From the NCBI GenBank assembly GCA_905233545.1, contig CAJOEV010000013.1:1-39384 (forward strand): DNA of 39,384 bases. The letters run 5' to 3'. The DNA is from an uncultured Eubacterium sp. GTDB lineage: Bacteria > Bacillota > Clostridia > Oscillospirales > Acutalibacteraceae. A model generated the notes under the pieces. The model had not been told where the DNA came from. It did no database searches and saw nothing but the letters and a program-made list of their open reading frames with translations. This document shows, in pieces, positions 7,056-14,920 of this stretch (positions are counted from its first letter, which is position 1; every line of letters starts with the position of its first letter). The translations under genes were made by a program, and so were the position numbers.

Positions 7056-7748
7056 TTATTTATTAAATCTGTAGCCCCTGCCCCAAACAGTGTTAACGCC
7101 CTTGAAGTTTCTGTCAGCGGCAAAGAGCTTGTCGCGGACTCTGTTAACATGAACGGTGACCGTTGAGGTTTCACCCATTGAATCATACTGCCAGATTTTT
7201 TCAAAGAGCTCGTCCTTGCTGAAAATCTTGTCCGGGTCCTCTGCAAGGCAGGTTAAAAGGTCGAATTCCTTGTTTGTTAAAACAATTTCCTGTGAATTAA
7301 CATAAACTCTTCTTGCATTTTTATCAATTTTGAGTGAATCTATTTCAATAATACTGCATTCGGGCTTGCTGCCGCCGACAAGTCTTTCATATCTTTTTAT
7401 GTGTGCAATAACCCTTGCGGCAAGCTCTGAGGGACTGAAGGGCTTAACTATATAATCGTCAGCACCGAGTCCGAGACCTTTAATCTTATCAATATCGTCT
7501 CTTTTTGCGGAGACGAATATTATCGGAATATTGCTTACCTCGCGCACCTTTTTGCATATTTCGAGTCCGCTGACCTGCGGAAGCATAATATCCAGAAGAA
7601 TGAGGTTGAATTCCTCGTCCAGTGCAAGCGAAAGCCCCTCGCTTCCGCTCTGTGTTGCGGTAACGGAGAAACCGTTTGCTTCAAGATAGTCCTTTTCAAG
7701 CTGGAGAATGCTGTCGTCATCTTCAATAATTAAAACCTTTTTGTTCAT
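7056..7748 (-). CDS. OmpR/PhoB-family response regulator
   Basis: A 230-residue two-domain regulator. The receiver domain (about 1-120) has the acidic pocket E9/D10/D11, the phospho-acceptor Asp53 in LILLDIMLP, Ser80 and Lys102 in VKPF. The C-terminal winged-helix DNA-binding domain (about 130-230) ends in the family pattern STVTVHVNRVRDKLF...VWGRGYRF. It lies 23 bp downstream of the kinase gene on the same strand, so the two form a cognate pair. The upstream motif AAAGG is 11 nt from the ATG, a modest ribosome site. The target genes are not evident. The divergent secreted protein next to the kinase is a natural candidate but only by position. Confidence 0.95.
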   Translation of the reverse strand: MNKKVLIIEDDDSILQLEKDYLEANGFSVTATQSGSEGLSLALDEEFNLILLDIMLPQVSGLEICKKVREVSNIPIIFVSAKRDDIDKIKGLGLGADDYIVKPFSPSELAARVIAHIKRYERLVGGSKPECSIIEIDSLKIDKNARRVYVNSQEIVLTNKEFDLLTCLAEDPDKIFSKDELFEKIWQYDSMGETSTVTVHVNRVRDKLFAADRNFKGVNTVWGRGYRFNK

Positions 7749-7771
7749 TAGATATATTGCCTTTCGGATTA

Positions 7772-9280
7772 TTAATCGGTTATTTTATTCAAAGCGATAT
7801 GAATCGTTGTTCCTTCGCCCTCTTTTGAGCTTGCCCATATTCTTCCTTCGTGGAGCTCAACAATCTGCTTGCAGATATAAAGACCGAGTCCCGAGCCCTC
7901 GCTTACCTGGCTTCGTGCAGGGTCGGCACGGTAGAAGCTGTCGAAAATTTTGGGAAGATTTTCGGAGCTTATTCCTATTCCGTTATCCTCGATTGCAAAA
8001 ATAACGGTCTTTTTATATTCTCTTGCGCTGAATTTTATAACGCACTGAACATCTTTTTTGCTGTAGCGCACTGCGTTTGAAACAATGTTTCGAACAACTC
8101 GCTGGAACTGGTCGGAGTCGAGCATAACATATGCTTCGTCGCTGCATTTATTGTCATAAGTGTTAATGATACCCTTTTTTTCAAGATAAAGCCCGATGCT
8201 GTTTTCACAGTCGGCAAGGAAATCATTTACTCTGATTTTCTGAAAATCAAGACTGATTTTTCCTGTTTCAAGCTTTGATACTGTCAGCAGTTCATCAAGA
8301 AGCTTTTCCATTGAAAGTGTGGATTCGTATATTCTGTTGAGATAGCGTTCCTGTTTTTCAGGGGTGTCCGCAATTCCGTCAATAAGACCTTCAACATAGC
8401 CTTTAACCGAGGTCATCGGAGTTCTCATATCGTGGGCAACTCCTGCAATTATCTCTCTTTTTGATTCCTCAGCCTCGTTTTTCCAGTGCATTGATTCGCG
8501 CAGACGGTCGGTCATCTTGTTAAATGAATCAACCGTTTCACCGATTTCGTTCGTGCTATCGTAATCAATAACATAATCGAGATTGCCCTGGGCTATTTCA
8601 TGCGCGCCCTCTTCAAGCTTCCTGATAGGTTTGATAATAGTTGAAGCGGTGAAGAACGAAAGAACAAGAGCGGTTACAAAGAATACTAAAAGAATAATCG
8701 CAAGCACAATGGCTGTTCTTCCGTAAATAATTTTGTTAAAGCCTTCAATGCTTGTTTCATTGATAACATCGTTAAGCGTATAGTCGGGGTCGGCAATAAG
8801 AATCAGGTATTCTTCATTATCCGATGCGGCGTGGGTCAATAAAACCATTCCCTTGGCTGTAACGCAGTAGGTATTCTTTTTTGTGTTAACAGGGATTATT
8901 TTGTTTGCAGCCTGAAAAACGGTTTTTTTATCCGAGTTTGTGTAAAAATCACCCGACGAGTTGCTTATGTATATAAGGGAACCGGTTTTCTCTGCAGGTT
9001 TTGCAATGGTGTCAATTTCATTCAGCTTTCTTGAATCTGAATGGTCGGAAATCAGCTCATCCGCAAGTCCGTTGAGTAATTGATTCCACTGAAAAACATT
9101 TACAACCGAATAGGTGCTTGAATCAAGAGTTTTAAGATTAAAATATGTTGAAAAAGCACTGTAAAAAAACGTGCCGAACAATATTATGGTTGTCATCGGA
9201 ATGAGCACTCCGAATACAGTTGCAAGTGTAATTCTTGTTGAAATCTTCAGATTCCTTAAGCTTTTCTTTTTCGTTTTCAT
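7772..9280 (-). CDS. membrane sensor histidine kinase (HAMP-HisKA-HATPase)
   Basis: A 502-residue kinase. Membrane segment 1 is at about 17-42, an extracellular sensor region runs from about 43 to 183, membrane segment 2 is at about 187-212, and a HAMP linker follows (TIIKPIRKLEEGAHEIAQGN). The HisKA domain carries the phospho-acceptor His283 in VAHDMRTP, and the ATPase domain shows the N box (RNIVSNAVRYS), G1 (DNGIGI) and G2 (GSGLGL) boxes. It autophosphorylates on sensing an unknown external cue and passes phosphate to Asp53 of the regulator downstream. No ribosome site precedes the ATG, and the -10 box ends 6 nt before it, so a leaderless mRNA is likely. Confidence 0.95.
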   Translation of the reverse strand: MKTKKKSLRNLKISTRITLATVFGVLIPMTTIILFGTFFYSAFSTYFNLKTLDSSTYSVVNVFQWNQLLNGLADELISDHSDSRKLNEIDTIAKPAEKTGSLIYISNSSGDFYTNSDKKTVFQAANKIIPVNTKKNTYCVTAKGMVLLTHAASDNEEYLILIADPDYTLNDVINETSIEGFNKIIYGRTAIVLAIILLVFFVTALVLSFFTASTIIKPIRKLEEGAHEIAQGNLDYVIDYDSTNEIGETVDSFNKMTDRLRESMHWKNEAEESKREIIAGVAHDMRTPMTSVKGYVEGLIDGIADTPEKQERYLNRIYESTLSMEKLLDELLTVSKLETGKISLDFQKIRVNDFLADCENSIGLYLEKKGIINTYDNKCSDEAYVMLDSDQFQRVVRNIVSNAVRYSKKDVQCVIKFSAREYKKTVIFAIEDNGIGISSENLPKIFDSFYRADPARSQVSEGSGLGLYICKQIVELHEGRIWASSKEGEGTTIHIALNKITD

Positions 9281-9286
9281 AATGCT

Positions 9287-9315
9287 ATTTTATACTATTT
9301 TATTTTATTTTACAA
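9287..9315 (-). promoter_or_regulatory. promoter abutting the histidine kinase start codon
   Basis: Minus strand: -35 TTGTAA (9315-9310), 17-bp spacer, -10 TAAAAT (9292-9287), then 6 nt and the ATG at 9280. Standard initiation 7 nt below the -10 box would place the first transcribed base at the A of ATG. An alternative -10, TATAAA, overlaps it with a 15-bp spacer. Confidence 0.5.
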
Positions 9316-9328
9316 GAACTAAGTAAAA

Positions 9329-9365
9329 TTTGTAACTATACAAAATAAGTAATATCTGTTATAAT
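9329..9365 (+). promoter_or_regulatory. promoter of the secreted dockerin-like gene with overlapping inverted repeat
   Basis: -35-like TATACA (9337-9342), 17-bp spacer, -10 TATAAT (9360-9365). A perfect inverted repeat, TTTGTA (9329-9334) and TACAAA (9339-9344), overlaps the -35 box in the divergent space with the kinase. It could bind the response regulator or another factor; this is inference. Confidence 0.5.
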
Positions 9366-9396
9366 ACATAGAGTTAATAAAAAAGGAGGCGAAGAA

Positions 9397-10572
9397 ATGA
9401 AAAATAAAAAAACGGCAGCATTGATTATTGCCGTCGTTTTAATGATTTGCTCCTTTGCCTCAGGTTTATTCAGTGCTAATGCTAAAACCCAGAAGCTGAT
9501 TCTTGACACCGAGATTATAAACACAACCGACGGTTATGAGGATAAGCTCTGGTATTACTATACTCCCGAACAAACGGGAATGTATACCCTTCTTTCGTTT
9601 AATAGGGTTCGCTTCGGCGAGGCGTATCTTTTTGAAAAAAACGGCAAGGAATATACCCAGCTTGCGTATTCAAATACAAGTCCGAATTGGGAATACTATT
9701 CTCAGCCGAACAGCGAACAGTTTTGCCTGTCCTATCAGCTTGAAGCAGGGAAAACCTACTATTACGCAGTGGGCTGGGACAGCACAAGGCCAAGCGGTGA
9801 AATAACGGTTAAGCTGCTTTATGAGGGCAGTGAAGAGGATGTTATTGATTATATCGATGCTTCAAGCACGGGAGAGCTTACATGGTATACCGACGGAAGC
9901 TGGGAAACCGATGCAGCAGGAGAGGCGTATTTCAGATATAACTATTCAAAAATCCTGCAGAATATGACGGTTAATGTTCATTATAAAAACGGCAGTGTTT
10001 CAACTGTTTCGGCAGGAGGAGATAATGTTGACGGATATACAGTAAAATACTCCTCAAACCAGTTCGAAAACCATTGGTATCCCAAAGAAGATGAAAGATA
10101 TACAAGTAACACGCTGACTGTAAGCATACTCAATAAAAAAGCGCAGTATGAGGTAAATATTAATCAGGACGCGCTGTTTAAGGTTTACGGCTCAGTTTGC
10201 GATTATGCCTCTGGCGAAGCAGTTTCGGGAGCTTCTGTTATAATCAATAATTCAGAAGTCGCAAAAACCGATGAAGACGGCAATTTCACATTTGTTTATT
10301 CACCGGGTTATTATTCAGCAAAAATCAGCGGTGGCAATATAATAACAAGAAGCTTTTCAATAACTGTTGATGTCAATTCCGAGAAAAACGACCACAGAAA
10401 AGCGCCGATAGGCGTTGTTACAAGTGATTTCGTTACCGACGGAATAATAAATGCAAAGGACTTCGGATATATCTTAAAGAACTTCAGCGGTGATAAAAAA
10501 GAAGCGGAAATATCAAAGATTTCCGAGATTATAAACTTCAAGGCTGGGAAGTATCCTGATTTGGATTTATAA
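9397..10572 (+). CDS. secreted multidomain protein with dockerin-like C-terminus
   Basis: A 391-residue exported protein with a signal peptide (MKNKKTAALIIAVVLMICS...SANA, cleavage near residue 28). Residues about 35-140 form a Tyr-rich beta domain resembling pre-peptidase (PPC) or Ig-like sandwiches (LWYYYTPEQTGMYTL...TYYYAVGWD). Residues about 255-325 resemble a carboxypeptidase-regulatory-like fold (VYGSVCDYASGEAVSGASV...TDEDGNFTF). The tail (about 335-391) holds one good dockerin-like calcium-loop repeat, DFVTDGIINAKDFGYILKNF, and a degenerate second half. A dockerin would dock to a cohesin. No cohesin or enzyme domain is seen here, so the partner is unknown. The ribosome site GGAGG lies 7 nt before the ATG. 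Confidence 0.75.
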   Translation: MKNKKTAALIIAVVLMICSFASGLFSANAKTQKLILDTEIINTTDGYEDKLWYYYTPEQTGMYTLLSFNRVRFGEAYLFEKNGKEYTQLAYSNTSPNWEYYSQPNSEQFCLSYQLEAGKTYYYAVGWDSTRPSGEITVKLLYEGSEEDVIDYIDASSTGELTWYTDGSWETDAAGEAYFRYNYSKILQNMTVNVHYKNGSVSTVSAGGDNVDGYTVKYSSNQFENHWYPKEDERYTSNTLTVSILNKKAQYEVNINQDALFKVYGSVCDYASGEAVSGASVIINNSEVAKTDEDGNFTFVYSPGYYSAKISGGNIITRSFSITVDVNSEKNDHRKAPIGVVTSDFVTDGIINAKDFGYILKNFSGDKKEAEISKISEIINFKAGKYPDLDL

Positions 10573-10578
10573 GAAAAA

Positions 10579-10612
10579 CCCCTGTGACCTAGCGGTCACA
10601 GGGGCGATTTTT
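10579..10612. terminator. strong bidirectional terminator between convergent genes
   Basis: A perfect 11-bp stem, CCCCTGTGACC (10579-10589) with GGTCACAGGGG (10594-10604), has a 4-nt loop and T-runs on both sides (TTTTTT at 10608-10613 on plus, five T on minus). It serves the convergent genes ending at 10572 (plus) and 10612 (minus). Confidence 0.92.
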
Positions 10613-11613
10613 TATTTTATAGTTGCAATAACATAATATTCTGAAGTCGGTTTATTGTTTTTGTATTTTACAGTAATGATCTTGTTTCTGTAAAAGCCCA
10701 TATCGGTAGCGCATACCCTACTGAAGGGAAGACTTTTGATTAGTCTGAACGGTTTGTAGTTATCTGTGTATTTGTAATAATACACAGTGTCATCATCATT
10801 ATACCACACAGCGGCATAAAGCCTTTTATTTGCTACAATAAAATGAAAATTTCCGCTGACTTTTGTATCTCCGATACAGGTGACCTTTTTGGTTTTGACA
10901 TCAGCTTTGTAAAAGGATACCCACTCTGCGTAACCAACTGTCGAATAGTAGTAATAGTAGATTGATGAGCCTTCCATTCCGATTATCTCAGGATTTTTTA
11001 TTGCTTTATTAAACTTTATTCTGTAGATTTTCTTGTTTTTGGGATTGTATCGTTTAAAGCATTTTGAGTCCAGATCATAATAATAAATATTTTTTCCCCA
11101 TGAGTAAAAATGATCGGCAAAATGCTTTGTTATTCTTCTGATATGCTTACCGTTAAGGTCGCACTCGTATAAACCCGAATAACCTATATCTCCGTATGGG
11201 TCTTCTGCCAAAAAGAAGATTTTATCATATGCAACGATTAAATAGATTATATTGATGTTCTTTGAAATAATCTTCTTTTTGACTTTACCGTTTACCGAGC
11301 ATTTTTTTAGACAACCGTCTTCTCCGAGATAATAAACATAGTTTTTGTATATGGTATGGCAGCCGCCTGCGCAGACGCCTTTTCTGACCGATTTTGCTTT
11401 TCCGTTAACGCTCTTTTTTATATACAGCTTTTCGGAATGGTTGTTGATAAAATATGCGTTTTTTCCGTAAAATCCGCCTGCAATATTATTGTGCGTATTA
11501 TACTGTTCTCTTTGCAGATAATAATTTGAGCTGTCGGCATATGCACTGAAACTGAATGAAAAAGAGCATATAAGCACAGCGAGGGCAAGACAAATACTGA
11601 TGAATTTTCTCAT
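10612..11613 (-). CDS. secreted protein with DUF5050/beta-propeller-like repeats
   Basis: A 333-residue exported protein. The signal peptide (MRKFISICLALAVLICSFSFSFSAYA) ends near residue 26. The rest is made of repeating short strands of the form x-Y-Y-Y-x with basic turns (YKNYVYYLGEDGCLKK, YDKIFFLAED, KNIYYYDLDSKCF, GSSIYYYYYST, NKRLYAAVWYNDD), spaced about 40-45 residues. This pattern is typical of DUF5050 or TolB-like propellers. No catalytic motif or anchor is visible, so it probably binds a wall or external ligand. GGAG lies about 10 nt before the ATG. Strong terminators on both sides suggest a single-gene unit. The fold assignment is tentative. Confidence 0.6.
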   Translation of the reverse strand: MRKFISICLALAVLICSFSFSFSAYADSSNYYLQREQYNTHNNIAGGFYGKNAYFINNHSEKLYIKKSVNGKAKSVRKGVCAGGCHTIYKNYVYYLGEDGCLKKCSVNGKVKKKIISKNINIIYLIVAYDKIFFLAEDPYGDIGYSGLYECDLNGKHIRRITKHFADHFYSWGKNIYYYDLDSKCFKRYNPKNKKIYRIKFNKAIKNPEIIGMEGSSIYYYYYSTVGYAEWVSFYKADVKTKKVTCIGDTKVSGNFHFIVANKRLYAAVWYNDDDTVYYYKYTDNYKPFRLIKSLPFSRVCATDMGFYRNKIITVKYKNNKPTSEYYVIATIK

Positions 11614-11666
11614 AAAACATCACTCCTTAATAATTATACTAACACAGTGCATATCTGAAATCAAGA

Positions 11667-11704
11667 AAAAGCAGATACTGGAAGTTTTCCGGTAATCTGC
11701 TTTT
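11667..11704 (-). terminator. intrinsic terminator after the M23 hydrolase gene
   Basis: The arms AAAAGCAGAT (11667-11676) and ATCTGCTTTT (11695-11704) pair, and the inner ACTGGAA/TTCCGGT pairs with one wobble, giving a long stem with one bulged A. A run of T follows on the minus strand. It lies 14 bp beyond the M23 stop. Confidence 0.82.
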
Positions 11705-11717
11705 GTGCTATTAAGTA

Positions 11718-12968
11718 TTAAAGATAATTCATCGGGTTAACTCTTGTTCCGTTAACACGAACTTCAAAGTGACAGTGCGGTCCTGTTGAGTTTCCTGTTG
11801 AACCGCTCTTTGCGATAATCTGTCCCTTGCTGACGTGCTGTCCTACGCTGACAAGCAGCTGTGAGTTGTGGGCATAAAGAGTTGAAAGTCCGTTTCCGTG
11901 GTCAATGATGATGTGGTGACCGTAGCTGTACCAAAGCGGTCTTACAACGATAACCGTTCCCGAAGCTGCGGCATGAACGCTTGTTCCTGTCGGGCAGGGG
12001 AAGTCAACACCGCCGTGATAACGTCCGCTTGAATAGTTCGGATAACCCGCTGAAATTCCACGGTAGCTTGTCGGGTAGCCGAGTGCACCGCTGTGTGCGC
12101 CCGAGCCTGTTGAACCGCTTATTGAGCCGGTTTTTGAAGCTTTTGCATATGCAGCCTGAATCTCTGCCTCAACCTTTGCAAGCGCATCCTTATCATCCTC
12201 GATAGATTCCATATATTCAGCGCTCTGTGAGGAAAGCTTCTTCATTAATGCATTACATTCAGCAACCTCTTTGTCAAGCTCTCTTTTTGAAGCTTCGATG
12301 GTTGCAATCTGGTTTGTAAGCTTTTCTTTGTCCTCTTCAAGCTTTTTCTTATCTTTGTTGAGCTTGTTGATTTTTGTTTCAAGAGCAGCTTTGTCCTTTT
12401 CAATTTGCTCCATCTGAGTCATGAGCGAATCGAGAGTTGAGCTGTCCTGCTCCGAAACGGATTTAATCATCTGTGAGCGGGTGAGCATTGAGCTCATATC
12501 GCTGCAGGTGAGAAGCACCTCAAGATTGCTTGCGTGTCCCGAAACATACATTGCTCTGAGACGCTGACAGTATTCTGCAAAGGTTTTGTCAAACTCTGCC
12601 TGTTTTTTGTCAATTTCCTTTTGAGTTTTTTCAATTTCGTCCTCGGTTTTTACAATCGAAGCCTCAATTGAGCTTATCTCTGACTTAAGTGCGCTTACAT
12701 CTTCCTCAAGAACATCAATCTGGTCCTGCTTTAACTGGATTTTCTTGTCAAGAGCAGCTATGTATTCCTGGGTTTCCTTCTTTTCGGAAGCAAGCTTTTC
12801 AACCTTTTTTTCAGCCTCATCTATCTGCTTCTGAATTTTTTCTTTCTTTGTTTCAAGAGAAGAGGCTGATTCTTTAGCTAAAGCGCTCGTGCCTGCGAAC
12901 GAACTGAAAGCAAAGCATACACACAAAATCAAAGATAATACTTTTGCTATTTTTCCTTTAGATTGCAC
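11718..12968 (-). CDS. secreted coiled-coil M23 peptidase (EnvC-like peptidoglycan hydrolase)
   Basis: A 416-residue exported protein. The signal peptide covers about residues 1-31 (...LILCVCFAFSSFAGTSALA). A long Lys/Glu-rich coiled coil spans about 35-270. A C-terminal LytM/M23 zinc endopeptidase domain follows, with HGGVDFPCPTGTSVHA (zinc ligands His and Asp) and GPHCHFEVR (HxH). Such enzymes cut peptide cross-links of peptidoglycan, and the coiled coil is the usual docking site for FtsX. The start is GTG at 12968, inside the ftsX end (11-nt overlap), which supports translational coupling. The operon ftsE-ftsX-M23 places enzyme and activator together. Family and domains are firm; the FtsEX control is inferred from family knowledge. 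Confidence 0.93.
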   Translation of the reverse strand: MQSKGKIAKVLSLILCVCFAFSSFAGTSALAKESASSLETKKEKIQKQIDEAEKKVEKLASEKKETQEYIAALDKKIQLKQDQIDVLEEDVSALKSEISSIEASIVKTEDEIEKTQKEIDKKQAEFDKTFAEYCQRLRAMYVSGHASNLEVLLTCSDMSSMLTRSQMIKSVSEQDSSTLDSLMTQMEQIEKDKAALETKINKLNKDKKKLEEDKEKLTNQIATIEASKRELDKEVAECNALMKKLSSQSAEYMESIEDDKDALAKVEAEIQAAYAKASKTGSISGSTGSGAHSGALGYPTSYRGISAGYPNYSSGRYHGGVDFPCPTGTSVHAAASGTVIVVRPLWYSYGHHIIIDHGNGLSTLYAHNSQLLVSVGQHVSKGQIIAKSGSTGNSTGPHCHFEVRVNGTRVNPMNYL

Positions 12969-13878
12969 TTATCTCACTGCCTTCCTTGTTCAAATATCTT
13001 CTCATTGTTATAAGTGAACCGCCAACACCGCTGATAATTCCGATTGCAAGGAATATTCCAAGCATAGTCAGTGCGTAATCGGTGAATGCAAGCGGGCTTA
13101 TGCCGATTGATGCAAACAGCTCTCTGAACTGATTTGTTGCAAGCGCATATATTCCCCAAACAACTCCGAGCGAAACGGCTCCCGAAATAATTCCGAGAAC
13201 AATTCCCTCAACAACGAAGGGAAGCCGTACAAATGAGTTGGTTGCGCCGACGGATTTCATAATGCTGATTTCAAGACGGCGTGAATATACTGTAAGTTTG
13301 ATTGTGTTTGCGATAATAAAGAGTGAAATTGCGAAGAGAACGGCGATAATAATCAAAGCGATGATTGTTATTCCGTGGCTGATTGTGTCGAGCTTCTTTG
13401 CAAGTTCGGTGTTTTCGCGGACTGTGTCGATATTATCAAGCGCCTTAATCTCTTTAACCGTGGTCTTAAATTTAGAAAGGTCTTTTACAGTAACCTTATA
13501 TGCGTCGGGAAGGGGAATATCGGTGCTGACTTCGGTAAAGAACTGAGCCTGCGCCTCTTCCATTGTGTCAAGCTGTTCTGCCCATGCGTCTTCTTTGGCA
13601 ATGAACTCAGCTTTTTCAATGTTGCCCATTGCCGAAATCTTCTTGCCCATTTCATCAATCTGAGCGTCGGTTGCGTTATCATTAATATATACCATTATAA
13701 CGTTTTCGTCTTCAATTCTCTCAACAATGGAATTGATGTTGAGGAAAACCATTGCTGCCGAGCCGATAAGAACAAGACAGCTGAGCAAAACGCATATTGA
13801 TGCAACGGACATCATACGGTTTGTCCATGTGTTTCTGAAGCCCTCTTTAATGAGGTATCTAAAGCTTGAACCTGTCAT
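12958..13878 (-). CDS. ftsX: cell-division ABC permease FtsX
   Basis: FtsX is the membrane half of FtsEX, which does not pump a substrate but passes ATP-driven motion to peptidoglycan hydrolases outside. The 306-residue protein has the N-terminal FRYLIKEGFRNTWTNRMMSVAS cytoplasmic helix and first membrane segment, a large extracellular loop (about 45-165), and three more membrane segments in the C-terminal FtsX domain with RRLEISIMKSVGATNSFVRLPF. The ATG at 13878 shares one base with the ftsE stop and has GGAGG 9 nt upstream; a TTG one codon earlier is less likely. The extracellular loop would contact the coiled coil of the M23 enzyme encoded next. Confidence 0.95.
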   Translation of the reverse strand: MTGSSFRYLIKEGFRNTWTNRMMSVASICVLLSCLVLIGSAAMVFLNINSIVERIEDENVIMVYINDNATDAQIDEMGKKISAMGNIEKAEFIAKEDAWAEQLDTMEEAQAQFFTEVSTDIPLPDAYKVTVKDLSKFKTTVKEIKALDNIDTVRENTELAKKLDTISHGITIIALIIIAVLFAISLFIIANTIKLTVYSRRLEISIMKSVGATNSFVRLPFVVEGIVLGIISGAVSLGVVWGIYALATNQFRELFASIGISPLAFTDYALTMLGIFLAIGIISGVGGSLITMRRYLNKEGSEISAI

Positions 13879-14696
13879 CAATTCTCACCTCCGTTTTCTT
13901 CATCAGGATTTGCACTGTCACCGAGATTGTCGAATACTTCGGCAACATCCTCCTGTTTTACTTCTTCTTCGAAGTAGAACATATCGGTAACCTCTTCCTG
14001 TTTCTCAGTTTTAAACTGAGCAAAGGTGGGGTCGGGAGTATCCGAAACAACTTCACCGTTTTGAATAACGATAACTCTTCTCTGGAAAGAGCGAACAAGC
14101 TCGTGCTCATGAGTTACCATAACAACGGTTGTTCCGCTGTTGTTGATTTTTGTTAAAAGGTCAACGATTTCATGGCTCATTTCGGGGTCAACATTTCCTG
14201 TGGGCTCATCGGCAATGATGAGTTCGGGATTGTTTACAAGAGCTCTTGCAAGCGAAACTCTCTGCTGCTCACCGCCCGAAAGCTCGTTCGGCATTGAACG
14301 CGCCTTTTTCGAGAGACCGACAAGCTGAAGGATATAGGGAACTCTTTTTCTTATATCCTTTTCCTTTGCGCCGATAACGCGCATTGCGAATGCAACATTA
14401 TCATAAACGGTCATTTTCGGAATGATTCTGAAATCCTGGAAAACTATTCCCATTGTTCTTCTGTAGTAGGGAATCTTTCTCTTTTTAAGGGTTGCGGAGG
14501 AATATCCGTTAACAACAACCTCGCCCTCGCTTGGTTTCTCCTCCTGCATAATGAGCTTTAAAAATGTGCTTTTTCCCGCACCGGAAGCACCGACGACGAA
14601 AACAAATTCACCGTCTTCAATTTTAATATTGACTTTATCCAGCGCCTTAGTGCCGTTACTGTCATATATTTTTGTGACATCCTTAAATTCAATCAC
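13878..14696 (-). CDS. ftsE: cell-division ATP-binding protein FtsE with acidic C-terminal extension
   Basis: The ATPase of FtsEX. The 272-residue protein has Walker A GASGAGKST (residues 36-44), the Q-loop region GIVFQDFRIIP, signature LSGGEQQR, Walker B LIIADEPTGNVDP and the H-loop VMVTHEHEL. FtsE is usually about 225-230 residues; here about 45 extra residues rich in Glu and Asp follow (EEVTDMFYFEEEVKQEDVAEVF...). The start is GTG at 14696 with GGAGA 8 nt upstream. It is the first gene of the operon, transcribed from a promoter at about 14763-14791. The function is firm; the role of the acidic tail is unknown. Confidence 0.95.
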   Translation of the reverse strand: MIEFKDVTKIYDSNGTKALDKVNIKIEDGEFVFVVGASGAGKSTFLKLIMQEEKPSEGEVVVNGYSSATLKKRKIPYYRRTMGIVFQDFRIIPKMTVYDNVAFAMRVIGAKEKDIRKRVPYILQLVGLSKKARSMPNELSGGEQQRVSLARALVNNPELIIADEPTGNVDPEMSHEIVDLLTKINNSGTTVVMVTHEHELVRSFQRRVIVIQNGEVVSDTPDPTFAQFKTEKQEEVTDMFYFEEEVKQEDVAEVFDNLGDSANPDEENGGEN

Positions 14697-14762
14697 GGTT
14701 TGTTCTCCTTATAGCAATTATTTGTATAGTGAATAAAGGGACAAGTCCCCATACATCTTTAT

Positions 14763-14791
14763 ATAATATAACTTTATTTTTGAATATGCAA
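14763..14791 (-). promoter_or_regulatory. promoter of ftsE-ftsX-M23
   Basis: Minus strand: -35 TTGCAT (14791-14786), 17-bp spacer, -10 TATTAT (14768-14763). The leader to the GTG at 14696 is about 60 nt and holds a small hairpin, GGGAC/GTCCC (about 14737-14748). Confidence 0.6.
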
Positions 14792-14879
14792 GACCTTTTT
14801 GTTATTTTTTTGTAAATTTTGTAACAAATATGTAAATTGAAAGGTTTTGGGTGTCATGATTTGCTTCAAATATAACAAA

Positions 14880-14904
14880 AAGCCTTCTCAGACCGAGAAG
14901 GCTT
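14880..14904 (-). terminator. intrinsic terminator after mgtE
   Basis: A 10-bp perfect stem, AAGCCTTCTC (14880-14889) with GAGAAGGCTT (14895-14904), has a short loop and a T-run on the minus strand (14880-14876). It lies 17 bp beyond the mgtE stop. Confidence 0.88.
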
Positions 14905-14920
14905 AATCTTTCGATTGACG

